From Oceanicaulis sp. HTCC2633 (lineage in GTDB: Bacteria > Pseudomonadota > Alphaproteobacteria > Caulobacterales > Maricaulaceae): 64,000 nt of DNA. The DNA lies in assembly GCF_000152745.1 (NCBI RefSeq), contig NZ_CH672428.1, forward strand, positions 1,319,251 through 1,383,250, written 5' to 3'. This document shows positions 53,613 through 62,916 of this stretch, one piece after another (within the stretch, counting starts at the first letter, position 1; the number at the start of each line of letters is the position of its first letter). Made by a program: the position numbers and the translations under genes. The notes beneath the pieces were generated by a model. It was not told where the DNA came from. It saw only the letters and a list, made by a program, of their open reading frames with translations, and did no database searches.

Positions 53613-56177
53613 ATGTCGCAGTTTCGCAGCCTGTGGTTTGCAGCGGCCATCGCAGCCATTTCAGCGGGTGCGCCCGCATTCGCCCAGGACGAGGGCGAAG
53701 ACGAAACGGAAACCATCGAGAGCTTCACGGAAGAGTTTGAAGTCATCGACGGTCTGTTTCCGCTTTATCGCGATCCGGAGAATGGCGATCTCTACATGGA
53801 GATCGCAGCCGATCAGCTCGATGACGAGTTCGTCTATTTCACCTACGCCGAAGATGGCGCGCCGCGCACCGGTCTGTTCCGCGGTCAGTTCCGCGACAAC
53901 CGCGTTCTGAGCTTCGCCAAGCACTATGGCGAGATCGAGATCAGCGCCGAGAACACCAGCTTCTCCTTTGACGCGGACAACGCCCTGTCGCGCGCCTCGC
54001 ACGCCAACATCACCCGCGCGCCGCTGGCCGTGCTGGAGATCGCCGCGGAAACCGAAGGCGACGACGATGGATCGGACCGCTATCTCGTCCAGATCGATTC
54101 GCTTCTGAGCGGTGAGGATCTGTCCCAGATCAAGCCGAACGCTCCGCGCGGCCCGGGCGCCGAGAACGCCTTCTCCATGGGCCGCCTGTCTGGCGACCGC
54201 ACCCGCGTTCTGGACGTGCGCAACTATCCTGAAAACACGGATGTGGTCGTTGAATACGTCTACACCGAGGATTCCCCGCGCAATGGCGGCGGTGAGGAAA
54301 TCACCGACGCGCGCGCCGTGGCGGTGACGGTGCAGCACAGCTTCCTGGCGCTGCCGGAAGACGGCTATGAGCCGCGGGCGGATGATTTCCGCGTGGGCTA
54401 TTTCGGCCAGCGGATCACCAATCTGACCGATACCAGCGTCACGCCCTATGACGACGTGATCAATCGCTGGCGTCTGGTCAAACAGGACCCGACCGCCGAG
54501 ATCTCCGATCCGGTCGAGCCCATCGTGTGGTGGATCGAGAACACCACCCCGGTTGAACTGCGCGACACCATCCGTGACGCCGCCCTGACCTGGAACATCG
54601 CCTTTGAGGCCGCGGGCTTCTCCAATGCGGTCGAAGTGCGGGTGCAGCCTGACGACGCCGACTGGGACGCCGGCGATATCCGCTACAACGTGCTGCGGTG
54701 GACCTCCTCGCCGACCCCGCCCTTCGGCGGCTATGGCCCGAGCTTCACCAATCCGCGCACCGGCGAGATCATGGGCGCGGACATCATGCTGGAATACGTC
54801 TTCCTGACGAACCGCATCCGCTATTCCGAACTGTTTGACGTGGCGGGCCTGAGCCAGTGGCTGCCGGCCGAGCAACTGGCGGAAATGACCGGCGAGCCGG
54901 TGATCGAGCATGATCACGACTCCCACGGCGCCATGTGCAATTTCGCCGAGCACCTGCAAATGGAGACCATGGCGGGACTCGCCACGCTTCAGGCCCAGGG
55001 CGCCTCCACCGTCGAGATCGACGAGCTGATCCGTCAGTCCCTGCACTATCTCGTGATCCACGAGATCGGTCACACCATGGGCCTGATGCATAACATGCGC
55101 GCCAGCTCGACCGTCTCGCTAGAGGATCTCGCCAGCGGCGAGCGGGTGACCGGCTCGATCATGGATTATCCGGCGCTCAACCTGCCTCATAATGGCGAGG
55201 AGACCGTGCAGTATTCCCAGGAAACGCCCGGGCCCTACGACATCTGGGCGATCAGCTATGGCTACACGCCGGAAACGGACGCCCTGCCGGCCATCCTGGA
55301 GCGCTCCACCGATCCCGAACTGGCCTTCGGCAATGACGCCGACGACATGCGCAGCCCGGGCATCCATTCGGATCCGCGCGTGATGATCAACGACCTCTCC
55401 TCCGACCCCGTCACCTGGGCGGGCGAGCGTGTCGCCGTCATCAACGACACCCTGCGCACCCTCCCCGAGGAGTTCGAGATCGAGGGCGAAACCTACCAGC
55501 CGCTCCTGACGAGCTATCTGGTGCTGTCCGGCCAGCGCTTTGGAGCCGCCAACGTCGCCAGCCGGCATATCGGCGGGATCTACAACAACCGGTCCGTGGT
55601 GGGTCAGCCGGGCGCCGAGACGCCCTTCATTCCGGTGCCGCGCGAGAAACAGGAACAGGCGCTTGAAGTGCTCGACGCCGCCCTGTTCGGCCCGGACGCC
55701 TTCACGGCGGAAGAAGCCTATCTCGATCACCTGCAGCGCCAGCGCCGTTTCTTTGACCATTTCGGCTCTGACGAGGATCCGGCCCTGCATGATCGCGCGT
55801 TCAGCCAGCAACGGGCCGTGATGGCGCACCTGCTGCACCCGAACATGCTCGATCGCATGAATGACGCCCGTCAGTATGGCGGCGACTATCCCGTGGCCGA
55901 CTATCTGCAGGACCTGACCCAGGTGGTCTACGCCGACGACATTCGCGGCGAGCCCAACACCTACCGTCAGAACCTGCAGGTGGAATATCTGCGGACGCTG
56001 ATCGGCATCACCGGCAATGACGAGTATTCGCCGGTGGCCCGCTCGGCCGCACTCGCCTCCATCCAGGATGTGAAGGGCTGGGTCGGCCCCGACTGGATGC
56101 CGGATCTTACCGGCTCCCGCGAAGCCAAGGCGCACCGCGCCCACCTTCGTACGCTGATCGCCGCCTTCGAAGACTAG
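53613..56177 (+). CDS. Secreted zinc-dependent metalloprotease with DUF5117/DUF4953 domains, 854 aa
   Basis: Signal peptide (SLWFAAAIAAISAGAPAFAQ) then an acidic stretch. The first 300 residues look like a DUF5117 domain (GLFPLYRDPENGDLYMEIAA, DEFVYFTYAEDG). The metzincin-like active site is SLHYLVIHEIGHTMGLMHN (about residues 480-498), matching HExGHxxGLxHN, with a downstream SIMDYPALN Met-turn. The rest is a DUF4953-type region. Zinc binding and protease activity follow from the motif; substrates are unknown. ATG at 53613 has a GGAG-like site; a TTG six bases earlier is possible. A strong terminator follows, so it is its own transcript. Confidence 0.93.
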   Translation: MSQFRSLWFAAAIAAISAGAPAFAQDEGEDETETIESFTEEFEVIDGLFPLYRDPENGDLYMEIAADQLDDEFVYFTYAEDGAPRTGLFRGQFRDNRVLSFAKHYGEIEISAENTSFSFDADNALSRASHANITRAPLAVLEIAAETEGDDDGSDRYLVQIDSLLSGEDLSQIKPNAPRGPGAENAFSMGRLSGDRTRVLDVRNYPENTDVVVEYVYTEDSPRNGGGEEITDARAVAVTVQHSFLALPEDGYEPRADDFRVGYFGQRITNLTDTSVTPYDDVINRWRLVKQDPTAEISDPVEPIVWWIENTTPVELRDTIRDAALTWNIAFEAAGFSNAVEVRVQPDDADWDAGDIRYNVLRWTSSPTPPFGGYGPSFTNPRTGEIMGADIMLEYVFLTNRIRYSELFDVAGLSQWLPAEQLAEMTGEPVIEHDHDSHGAMCNFAEHLQMETMAGLATLQAQGASTVEIDELIRQSLHYLVIHEIGHTMGLMHNMRASSTVSLEDLASGERVTGSIMDYPALNLPHNGEETVQYSQETPGPYDIWAISYGYTPETDALPAILERSTDPELAFGNDADDMRSPGIHSDPRVMINDLSSDPVTWAGERVAVINDTLRTLPEEFEIEGETYQPLLTSYLVLSGQRFGAANVASRHIGGIYNNRSVVGQPGAETPFIPVPREKQEQALEVLDAALFGPDAFTAEEAYLDHLQRQRRFFDHFGSDEDPALHDRAFSQQRAVMAHLLHPNMLDRMNDARQYGGDYPVADYLQDLTQVVYADDIRGEPNTYRQNLQVEYLRTLIGITGNDEYSPVARSAALASIQDVKGWVGPDWMPDLTGSREAKAHRAHLRTLIAAFED

Positions 56178-56192
56178 GTCGCGACGCTTCTG

Positions 56193-56224
56193 ACCGCCCC
56201 CGTCTCCGGACGGGGGCGGTTTTC
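56193..56224 (+). terminator. Terminator after metalloprotease gene
   Basis: ACCGCCCCCGTC (56193-56204) and GACGGGGGCGGT (56209-56220) with a TCCG loop, followed by TTTTCG. Confidence 0.93.
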
Positions 56225-56347
56225 GTTTGGGGACAGGCATATGTCTGAACTTGACCAGCGACCGCCTGGGTCCTCACAACAGACCATCATGACACTCGCG
56301 CCCGGCCCGCTTCGGGACGTGAGGCGACAAGGGGAAAGGAGACGGAC

Positions 56348-57844
56348 ATGTTCCGTACCGCCGCAGCTGCGCTGAGCGCAGCGCTCATGCTTGCAACGCC
56401 CGTACTGGCCCAGAATGACGACACGCCCGAGATCCCGGAAGCGGGTCGCTGGGAATCGACCGGCCAGGTCAATGCGGGGGGCGAACGCGTTCGCTATCGC
56501 GCCATCGCCGCCGAGACCTATCTGGAGAATGAAGACGGCGAGCCGACCGGCTCGATCTTCTCCACCACCTATCTGCGTGACGGCGTGTCCGATCCGCGCA
56601 CGCGTCCGGTGGCCTTCATCTTCAATGGCGGGCCGGGCTCGGCCTCGCTCTGGCTGCACATGGGCATGTTCGGCCCGCAGCGCGTGGTTCTGCCCAGCGA
56701 ACCGCCGGGCGATGACGGCGCAGCGCCCTTCACCGTGCGCGAGAACCCCGAAAGCCTGATCGACGCGGCTGATCTGGTCTTCATCGACCCGGTGGGCACG
56801 GGCTGGAGCCGTCCGCTGGGCGACACCGATGCAGGCGAGGAATTCTGGGGCGTGGATGAGGACGCCCGGTCGGTGGCGGATTTCATTCGTCGCTGGCTGA
56901 CCGAGAACCAGCGCTGGGCCTCGCCGAAATACATCATCGGCGAAAGCTATGGCACCACGCGCTCCGCCGCGCTGATGCGTCAGCTCGAGGCCGGCTGGAA
57001 TGACGTGTCCATCAATGGCGTCATCCTGATTTCCTCGGTTCTGGACTTCTCGCTCGACGCCACGGATCCGGGCAATGAGGTCGCCTATGTCGGCCTGCTG
57101 CCCGGCTATGCGGCGGCAGCCTGGTATCACGAGAAGGTGGATCGCAGCGCCTGGAACAATGATTTCGACGCTTTCATCGAGGCGTCGCGCAGCTTCGCCA
57201 CGGACGAATACCTGCCGGCCCTGGTGCGCGGTCAGAACATCGACCCGCAAACCCGCGCCGCCGTTATTGATCGTCTGGCGAGCTTCACCGGTCTGTCCCG
57301 CGCCTTTATCGAGCGCGCCAACATGCGGGTGAACCTGTCGCGCTTCCGCACGGAGTTGCTGCGCGATCAGGGCGTGTCCGTTGGTCGGTTCGACGCCCGC
57401 TTCACCGGACCCGAGGAAGATGGCGTCTCTGAAAATCCCGAGGGCGATCCCTCCGGCTATGGCATTGACGGCGCCTACACCGCCTCGATGCTCGATTACT
57501 ACACCCGCACCCTGGGCGTGGACATCACCCGTCCCTACACGCCGCTGGGCGGCGTGCGTCAGTGGAACTGGGACGCTGGCCCGGCAGGCGGCGAGAACAG
57601 CTATGTCAATGTCTCGCCCTGGCTGGAGCGCGCCATGCGTCAGAACAGCGATATGCGCGTGATGGTGGCCAATGGCTATTACGACCTCGCCACGCCGTTC
57701 TTCGCGACCGAGCTGACCTTCAACCGCCCCGGTTATGACCAGAGCCGGATCGACATGCATTACTACCCGGCCGGTCACATGATGTATCTGCACCAGCCCT
57801 CGATCGAGCAGCTGGCTGAGGACGTGCGCAATTTCATCGAATAA
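56348..57844 (+). CDS. Secreted serine carboxypeptidase, peptidase family S10
   Basis: 498 aa with a signal peptide (AAAALSAALMLATPVLA). S10 motifs: AFIFNGGPGSASLWLHMG (oxyanion region), nucleophile Ser in IIGESYGTTRSAALMRQL (GESYG), the catalytic Asp in ANGYYDLATPFFATE, and the catalytic His in MHYYPAGHMMYLHQPS. All three of the triad are present. It removes C-terminal residues in the periplasm or outside the cell. AAAGGAGA precedes the ATG. It lies downstream of the zinc metalloprotease, suggesting linked peptide breakdown, but has its own promoter region because a terminator separates them. Confidence 0.95.
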   Translation: MFRTAAAALSAALMLATPVLAQNDDTPEIPEAGRWESTGQVNAGGERVRYRAIAAETYLENEDGEPTGSIFSTTYLRDGVSDPRTRPVAFIFNGGPGSASLWLHMGMFGPQRVVLPSEPPGDDGAAPFTVRENPESLIDAADLVFIDPVGTGWSRPLGDTDAGEEFWGVDEDARSVADFIRRWLTENQRWASPKYIIGESYGTTRSAALMRQLEAGWNDVSINGVILISSVLDFSLDATDPGNEVAYVGLLPGYAAAAWYHEKVDRSAWNNDFDAFIEASRSFATDEYLPALVRGQNIDPQTRAAVIDRLASFTGLSRAFIERANMRVNLSRFRTELLRDQGVSVGRFDARFTGPEEDGVSENPEGDPSGYGIDGAYTASMLDYYTRTLGVDITRPYTPLGGVRQWNWDAGPAGGENSYVNVSPWLERAMRQNSDMRVMVANGYYDLATPFFATELTFNRPGYDQSRIDMHYYPAGHMMYLHQPSIEQLAEDVRNFIE

Positions 57845-57870
57845 GCGCGACAGCCTACATTCAGAACGAG

Positions 57871-57903
57871 AAAGCCCCGGAGCGCTGCTCCGGGGCTTTT
57901 TCA
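57871..57903. terminator. Bidirectional terminator between carboxypeptidase and apt
   Basis: AAAGCCCCGGAGC (57871-57883) and GCTCCGGGGCTTT (57887-57899) with a 3-nt loop, followed by T-rich sequence; A-rich start serves the opposite strand. Confidence 0.93.
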
Positions 57904-57921
57904 TTCGCGTTTGAAAAGGCC

Positions 57922-58452
57922 CTATTCGCCTTCGAACGCCACCAGGCTCGCCACCTTCACGCCATGGCTCTCGATCAGCTTGGCGCCGCCAATATCGGGC
58001 AGGTCGATGACGAAGGAGCAGCCGACCACCTCGCCTCCTGCCGCCCGGATCAGCTTGATCGCCGCTTCGGCGGTGCCGCCGGTGGCGATCAGGTCATCCA
58101 CGATCAGGACGCTCTCGCCCGGCTTGATGGCGTCGGTATGGATCTCGACCTCGTCCGTGCCGTATTCAAGCTCATAGGACTGGCTGATCGTCTTGTGCGG
58201 CAGCTTGCCCTTCTTTCGGATCGGCACGAAGCCGACCGAAAGCTGGTGCGCAACCGCGCCTCCCAGGATGAAACCGCGCGCCTCGATCCCCGCGACCTTG
58301 TCGATCTTCTTGCCCGCATGGGGAAAGACCATCGCATCCACCGCAGCGCGAAATGCGCCCGGATCGCCCAGCAGCGTCGTCACATCCCGGAACATGATGC
58401 CGGGCTTGGGATAATCGGGAATGGTGCGAATGGCGGACTTGAGGTGGTCCAT
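57922..58452 (-). CDS. apt: Adenine phosphoribosyltransferase
   Basis: 176 aa. Salvages adenine to AMP with PRPP. The PRPP-binding motif is [19 protein letters not shown], preceded by [20 protein letters not shown] and [15 protein letters not shown], all typical of Apt. ATG at 58452 has GGAG 8 nt upstream; the longer frame adds 12 residues that are not conserved in the family. Ends at the shared terminator with the carboxypeptidase. Confidence 0.96.
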   Translation of the reverse strand: MDHLKSAIRTIPDYPKPGIMFRDVTTLLGDPGAFRAAVDAMVFPHAGKKIDKVAGIEARGFILGGAVAHQLSVGFVPIRKKGKLPHKTISQSYELEYGTDEVEIHTDAIKPGESVLIVDDLIATGGTAEAAIKLIRAAGGEVVGCSFVIDLPDIGGAKLIESHGVKVASLVAFEGE

Positions 58453-58607
58453 GGGGTGCTCCGGCTTGAAGGTGACAGGCAGGCGCACCCTGCCCTCTGG
58501 GGCCTGAGCATTGAAGAGGCTGGATACAGCGTCAAGACGCTTCGTCGTCAGTGGCGGGGCCGGCTCTGGCGCAATCGCATCACGCCAGAGCGTTCAGCCG
58601 CGATTGA

Positions 58608-58868
58608 TCACGGCGCAATCGAACCGGTCGCCGTGTCGCAGTAATAGATGATGCTGGACGTGCTGTACGCTGTCTGCGTCCCCGAGACCGGGCCCGGCAC
58701 AACGCCGCCCTGCAGGCACATTTCAATGCTCAGCCCGACGACTTCGGTTTTCGAGGCGTCACTGTAATAGACAGTGCTGTAGACCGGTTCGATGGATCGC
58801 GCATAAAGCGCGCCGGCCACGCCAGCCGTGAGGGTCAGGGCTGCGCAAACAGTAGCAAGCATTTTCAT
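58608..58868 (-). CDS. Small secreted YYSDASKT-family protein (DUF6289-like), paralog A, 86 aa
   Basis: Signal peptide (MLATVCAALTLTAGVAGALYA) then STVYYSDASKTEVVGLSIEM, one Cys in MCLQGGVVPGPVSGTQTAYS and another in IIYYCDTATG. It shares the YYSDASKT-x-x-VG ... C ... GP-x-x-G-x-x-TAY pattern with three other genes in this region. I recall this as the DUF6289 type; function is unknown. AGGAGA lies 6 nt before the ATG at 58868. Unlike paralogs B and C, its C-terminus does not end in CPGYLY. Confidence 0.85.
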   Translation of the reverse strand: MKMLATVCAALTLTAGVAGALYARSIEPVYSTVYYSDASKTEVVGLSIEMCLQGGVVPGPVSGTQTAYSTSSIIYYCDTATGSIAP

Positions 58869-58972
58869 GGCGGTTCTCCTGTCTGGAGACTTCAGGCTAT
58901 TTACTCGCCTTTTGGGAGTCAAATTGTCGCGCAAACCCCTATGCCGGGTATAAACGGCCTGGACCAAAGCAA

Positions 58973-59003
58973 ACGGCCCGCCAGCTGAACGCTGGCGGGC
59001 CGT
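58973..59003 (-). terminator. Terminator-like hairpin after UrcA gene
   Basis: A perfect 13-bp stem, ACGGCCCGCCAGC (58973-58985) and GCTGGCGGGCCGT (58991-59003), with a TGAAC loop. On the minus strand it is followed by a weak T-rich stretch (TTTGCTTTGG). Confidence 0.8.
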
Positions 59004-59045
59004 CTTGAAACGCACGGGCGGACCCGTGACTGCGGAAGGTCGAGC

Positions 59046-59372
59046 CTAGCCGCGATCCGCCACGTAGCGGGCTTCACGGGTGCGCTCCACATGAAGGGAG
59101 CTCAACCCTTCATGAGACACGGCGCTGACCACATGCTCGACAACGTCGGCGCGGCAATACGCCTGTTCGTTGGCCTGCAGGGCGAGCGCCTCGCAATAGC
59201 GAGCGGCTTCCACGTTGAGACGCTGATAGGCCACGCGAACAGCCTGCTCGGAAGTTAACTCGGCGCGGTCCACGGCGAAGGTGAATTCCTGGGATTGCTG
59301 CGCGCTGGCGGCGAACAGGCCGGCCGAAGCCAGGACGGACGCAGCGGCGACGGTTTTGATGAGATGCTTCAT
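59046..59372 (-). CDS. UrcA family protein
   Basis: 108 aa, signal peptide (LIKTVAAASVLASAGLFAAS) followed by the UrcA pattern: FTFAVDRAELTSEQAVRVAY, QRLNVEAARYCEALALQANE and YCRADVVEHVVSAV, with its two conserved cysteines. UrcA proteins are small exported proteins frequent in Hyphomonadaceae and Sphingomonadales; their function is unknown. The ATG at 59372 has AGGAG at good spacing; a GTG three codons upstream is less likely. Sits between the small secreted paralogs. Confidence 0.87.
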   Translation of the reverse strand: MKHLIKTVAAASVLASAGLFAASAQQSQEFTFAVDRAELTSEQAVRVAYQRLNVEAARYCEALALQANEQAYCRADVVEHVVSAVSHEGLSSLHVERTREARYVADRG

Positions 59373-60015
59373 TGGGTTCACTCCTCATTTTTGACACGGC
59401 CCGCCGCGCCTCTCGGCATTGCGGTCCGCTATTGGGGCTTGAGCCGGTCCAGTCCTTCTCCAGGGGGGTGAAGCCTGCGCGCTGAAGTCTCGACTTTCGC
59501 CTTGGTTATTGTTCTGTCACCCAACAGTCATATAAATGTAATACATCTGGATACGGATGAAAAGTGGGAGTCGACGTTAAATTTCACGATTCCCTAAAAT
59601 GTTTAATTGACTGATTTATATAAATAATTTTGGCCGTTTGGAAAATTCCTCGCAGGGCGCAGTCCGGTCGCATCGCTCAATTCTGCAAATTTCAGAACAA
59701 CTTATGCGACTTCAGATATTTTTGCAGTTTTATGTCACACTTTCTTACAGCTTGTGGAAAACTCATATTCTCTAATATATTCAATTACTAAGTGGCATTT
59801 GACGCCAAAGCGTCGGGTAAAGACCGCCCCAAAGCAGGCCCCATTCAGGATGGCGGGAGCGATTGAGGAGACAACGGGCCGCGTCGGCGTGTCTGGGCAT
59901 ACGCGAGCCGCCTGGCTTGAAACAGCCCTCGCTCGTCAACGCGCGCCCGATTGCGCCGAGGGCGCATCAGCAAGCGCTGCGAGGAGCGGGCGCAAGCCGC
60001 CCCTCGCCCGCTCGT
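59373..60015. other. Long AT-rich gene-free gap
   Basis: About 640 bases without a convincing gene. The part from about 59490 to 59800 is strikingly A/T-rich for this genome; I counted 16 G or C among the 60 bases 59581-59640. It has small inverted repeats (CTGCAAA at 59683 and TTTGCAG at 59721) but no tRNA, terminator or repeat array I can name. A 114-codon open frame on the plus strand from 59754 has no ribosome site or family features and is probably chance. Confidence 0.6.
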
Positions 60016-60270
60016 TCAATACAGATAGCCAGGGCACTGACCGATCAGTTCCGTGTCATAATAGGCCGTCACATAGCCGGCCACGGGGCCTGAGGTGACA
60101 TAGCCATTGGTGCAGACATCCCGACGGAAGCCGACCATGTCGGTCTTGCTGGCGTCGGAATAGAAGAAATAGAAAAACATCGGTTCGGCGGATCCGGCCT
60201 GCGAGGTCAGTCCGCTCATGGCGCCGACGGCCAGGACGGCAGCGCCCAGGACAGCTTTGTAGTTCAGCAT
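60016..60270 (-). CDS. Small secreted YYSDASKT-family protein, paralog B, 84 aa
   Basis: Signal peptide (VLGAAVLAVGAMSGLTSQAGS) then FYFFYSDASKTDMVGFRRDV, CTNGYVTSGPVAGYVTAYYD and ELIGQCPGYLY. Two cysteines in the mature part. GGAG is 8 nt before the ATG at 60270. The last 28 bases of its coding sequence match paralog C in 27 positions, so the two are recent duplicates at that end. Probably exported; function unknown. Confidence 0.88.
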   Translation of the reverse strand: MLNYKAVLGAAVLAVGAMSGLTSQAGSAEPMFFYFFYSDASKTDMVGFRRDVCTNGYVTSGPVAGYVTAYYDTELIGQCPGYLY

Positions 60271-60311
60271 GGGGGTCTCCAATTGAGTGGAATTTCAGAA
60301 AGGACTGGCGG

Positions 60312-60563
60312 CTAGTACAGATAGCCGGGGCACTGACCGATCACATGACGGGTATAGTACGCGGTCGCCGTGCCATGCGCCTGGCCGGGCACGACGTGCC
60401 CGTTGATGCACTGATCGAACGAGAAACCGACCTGGGTCGTTTTGCTGGCGTCGCTGTAATAGGTGTACTCGTACATCCGGACGGAGTCGGGCCACATCGC
60501 CAGGGATGCTGCGCTGAGCACAACGCCGGCCGCCACGGCCGCTCCAACAATCCTGAAAGTCAT
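60312..60563 (-). CDS. Small secreted YYSDASKT-family protein, paralog C, 83 aa
   Basis: Signal or anchor (IVGAAVAAGVVLSAASLAM) then YEYTYYSDASKTTQVGFSFD, QCINGHVVPGQAHGTATAYY and HVIGQCPGYLY. Same spacing of two cysteines as paralog B. GGAGGAGA ribosome site. It lies 41 nt upstream of paralog B on the same strand, so they could be co-transcribed. Confidence 0.88.
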   Translation of the reverse strand: MTFRIVGAAVAAGVVLSAASLAMWPDSVRMYEYTYYSDASKTTQVGFSFDQCINGHVVPGQAHGTATAYYTRHVIGQCPGYLY

Positions 60564-60754
60564 GAGTTCGTCTCCTCCTCGCGCTAGCGCGCTGTCATGA
60601 ACAGCCCGCAGCGGGTGAACGCCCCTCAGGGGCAGGGTTCGACGCAGTTTGAGTTCCCCGACGACGGATTTCAGGTTGATTGCCTGAGCGACGCCGGTGA
60701 CTGACCCACAAGAAACAGGATACGCCTGTTGGTTGTTTCGTCAACAACCCAAAA

Positions 60755-60786
60755 GTAAAAACCCCGCCGTTCAGAACGGCGGGGTT
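60755..60786 (-). terminator. Terminator after paralog D
   Basis: AACCCCGCCGTT (60760-60771) and AACGGCGGGGTT (60775-60786) with a CAG loop; the minus strand continues TTTTTACTTTT. It ends the paralog D transcript. The following 190 bases to paralog C hold a small GGTTGTT/AACAACC inverted repeat and no gene. Confidence 0.92.
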
Positions 60787-60830
60787 CGGAGTCATAGCGC
60801 TGGAAAACACGTCCAGATGACGGCGATGTC

Positions 60831-61100
60831 CTAGATCCAGATCAGGACGCCATCCTGGCAATAGCCAGCGAGGAAACGGTCTTCATAAGGACCATACTCC
60901 CCGAAGGTCGGGCCATAGCCGACGCCCCAGCTGTCGCAGACCTGCTGAACATAGCCGACCGGCTGGGTCATCGCCGCATCCGCATAATAAGTGATGTAGT
61001 AGACAGGCTCAGGCTGCCCTGCAGAAACCGCAGAGGCCGGGAGGACAGCAAGCGCCGCAGCCGAAGCGACAAGTGAAAGACCAAGAGTGAACGCTTTCAT
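60831..61100 (-). CDS. Small secreted YYSDASKT-family protein, divergent paralog D, 89 aa
   Basis: Signal peptide (LGLSLVASAAALAVLPASAVS) then EPVYYITYYADAAMTQPVGY, VQQVCDSWGVGYGPTFGEYG and LAGYCQDGVLIWI. The motif is the same as in the other three but with DAAM for DASK, and the tail differs. Strong AAAGGAGA ribosome site. First of the leftward series, with its own terminator. Confidence 0.86.
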   Translation of the reverse strand: MKAFTLGLSLVASAAALAVLPASAVSAGQPEPVYYITYYADAAMTQPVGYVQQVCDSWGVGYGPTFGEYGPYEDRFLAGYCQDGVLIWI

Positions 61101-61268
61101 GTAAGTCTCCTTTGTTACGGGCTGACAAGCCCTTTGCTGTGCTCAGGATGACCCAACCTCGGCTTGCCGCGCGTCAAATCATGAGTTGAATCTGCACACT
61201 ATTGAGGAGAATTATGACGCCCCATCGGTTGAGCGGTCAACACATCTGGGATTGCATTCCAAAACCGG

Positions 61269-61297
61269 AAAAACCCCGCAACAGTCATGCTGCGGGG
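61269..61297 (-). terminator. Terminator of lysyl-tRNA synthetase gene
   Basis: CCCCGCA (61274-61280) pairs with TGCGGGG (61291-61297), extendable to 10 bp with one mismatch; on the minus strand TTTTTCC follows. Confidence 0.85.
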
Positions 61298-61320
61298 CGC
61301 TTCCTCGGCTTTGGCGCAAC

Positions 61321-62916
61321 CTAGGCTTTAGACAGATCCTCGCCCGCCAACGCCCGCTCGATCAGCGCGATCGTGCCCGGCAAGCCATAGAGCGCGGCAA
61401 GACCGCCAAAGCGTGGCCCCTGGCTCTGCCCCAGCAGGACTTCATAGAGCCCCTGGAACCAGTCGCGCAGATTCTCGAACGGCTGGCTCTTGCCCGCAGC
61501 GTAGACCTCGGTCTGGATCAGCTCGGCGTCAGTTTCAGCCGGATCGAGCGCCCTGAACCGCGCCAGCAGATCCTGCATCGCCGCCCGCTCCATATCGGTG
61601 GGGGCGCGATAGGTCTTGTGCGGTTTGACCTGCTCTTCGTAATAGGCCAGCGCATAGCCCGCCAGACGATCCAGGAACGGATCGCTCTCCGGCGTCACGT
61701 CCGGGGCATACTTGGCGATGAAACCCCAGAGCGTCGCCTTGTCCGGCGCGTTGGCCGCGGAGACGAGGTTCAGCAGCAGGGAATAGCTGATGTCCGCGCC
61801 CGCCTTGGGCGGTTCGCCGTCATGGATGTGATAGACCGGGTTCTCCAGCTGCTTGTCCTCGGCCTGATCGGGATAGGCGCGCAGATGCTGGCGATACTCG
61901 TCCACCGCCTTGGGGATCACGTCGAAATACAGGCGCTTGGCCGTGCGCGGCTTCTGGAACATGTACATGGACAGCGATTCCTGCGGCGCATAGCTGAGCC
62001 ATTCCTCGACCGACAGGCCATTGCCCTTGGACTTGGAAATCTTCTCGCCCTGATCATCCAGGAACAGCTCGTAGACATATTGCACCGGCGGCTCGACGCC
62101 GAGAATGCGACAGATCCTGGAATAGATCGGCGCATTGGCCTGGTGGTCCTTGCCGAACATCTCGAAATCAACGCCCAGCGCCGCCCAGCGCATGCCGAAA
62201 TCAGGCTTCCATTGAAGCTTGGTGTTCCCGCCCGTCACCGGCAGGGTGATGTCGGTCCCGTCCTCATCCTCGAAGGTGATCGTGCCGGCCTTGGCGTCGA
62301 TGGCCTTCATCGGCACATAGAGCACCCGGCCTGTGGTCGGCGAGATCGGCAGGAAGGGCGAATAGGTCGCCTGACGCTCCGCACCCAGCGTGGGCAGCAT
62401 CACCGCCATGATGTCATCGAACTTCTCGAGCGCCCGGATGAGCGTCTCGTCGAAGGCGCCCGAACGGTATTCCTGCGTGGCTGAGCGGAACTCGTATTCA
62501 AAGCCGAAACTGTCGAGAAAGGCCCGCAAACGCGCATTATTGTGCTGGGCGAAGCCGTCATGCGTGCCGAACGGGTCCGGCACATCGGTCAGCGGCTTGC
62601 CCAGATGCTCAACCAGCATGTCCTGATTGGGCAGGTTGGAGGGCACCTTGCGCATGCCGTCCATGTCATCGGAGAAGGCGATGAGCTTGGTCGGATACTG
62701 ATCCTCGGTGAGCACGCGGAAGGCGTGGCGCACCATCGCGGTTCGCGCCACTTCGCCGAAAGTGCCGATATGGGGCAGGCCCGACGGGCCGTAGCCGGTC
62801 TCGAAGATGACCGCATCGCCCTTGAGCCCGCTCTTCTTCACCCGTTTCTCCACCAGGCGCGCCTGTTCAAAGGGCCAGGCCTTGGCGTTCTGGGCGAGCG
62901 CGGCGAAATCGGTCAT
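61321..62916 (-). CDS. lysK: Lysine--tRNA ligase, class I
   Basis: 531 aa class I LysRS, the archaeal-type enzyme used by most alphaproteobacteria in place of the class II LysS. HIGH-like motif in [25 protein letters not shown]-like motif in [20 protein letters not shown], and [20 protein letters not shown] in the catalytic core. The ATG at 62916 (MTDFAALAQ) is preferred; ATG at 62928 has a ribosome site too close. Single gene with its own terminator. Confidence 0.96.
   Translation of the reverse strand: MTDFAALAQNAKAWPFEQARLVEKRVKKSGLKGDAVIFETGYGPSGLPHIGTFGEVARTAMVRHAFRVLTEDQYPTKLIAFSDDMDGMRKVPSNLPNQDMLVEHLGKPLTDVPDPFGTHDGFAQHNNARLRAFLDSFGFEYEFRSATQEYRSGAFDETLIRALEKFDDIMAVMLPTLGAERQATYSPFLPISPTTGRVLYVPMKAIDAKAGTITFEDEDGTDITLPVTGGNTKLQWKPDFGMRWAALGVDFEMFGKDHQANAPIYSRICRILGVEPPVQYVYELFLDDQGEKISKSKGNGLSVEEWLSYAPQESLSMYMFQKPRTAKRLYFDVIPKAVDEYRQHLRAYPDQAEDKQLENPVYHIHDGEPPKAGADISYSLLLNLVSAANAPDKATLWGFIAKYAPDVTPESDPFLDRLAGYALAYYEEQVKPHKTYRAPTDMERAAMQDLLARFRALDPAETDAELIQTEVYAAGKSQPFENLRDWFQGLYEVLLGQSQGPRFGGLAALYGLPGTIALIERALAGEDLSKA

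Noticed and set aside
59754-60098. 114-aa plus-strand open frame in the AT-rich gap
   Set aside because: No ribosome site, basic low-complexity text, overlaps paralog B antisense, no family features.
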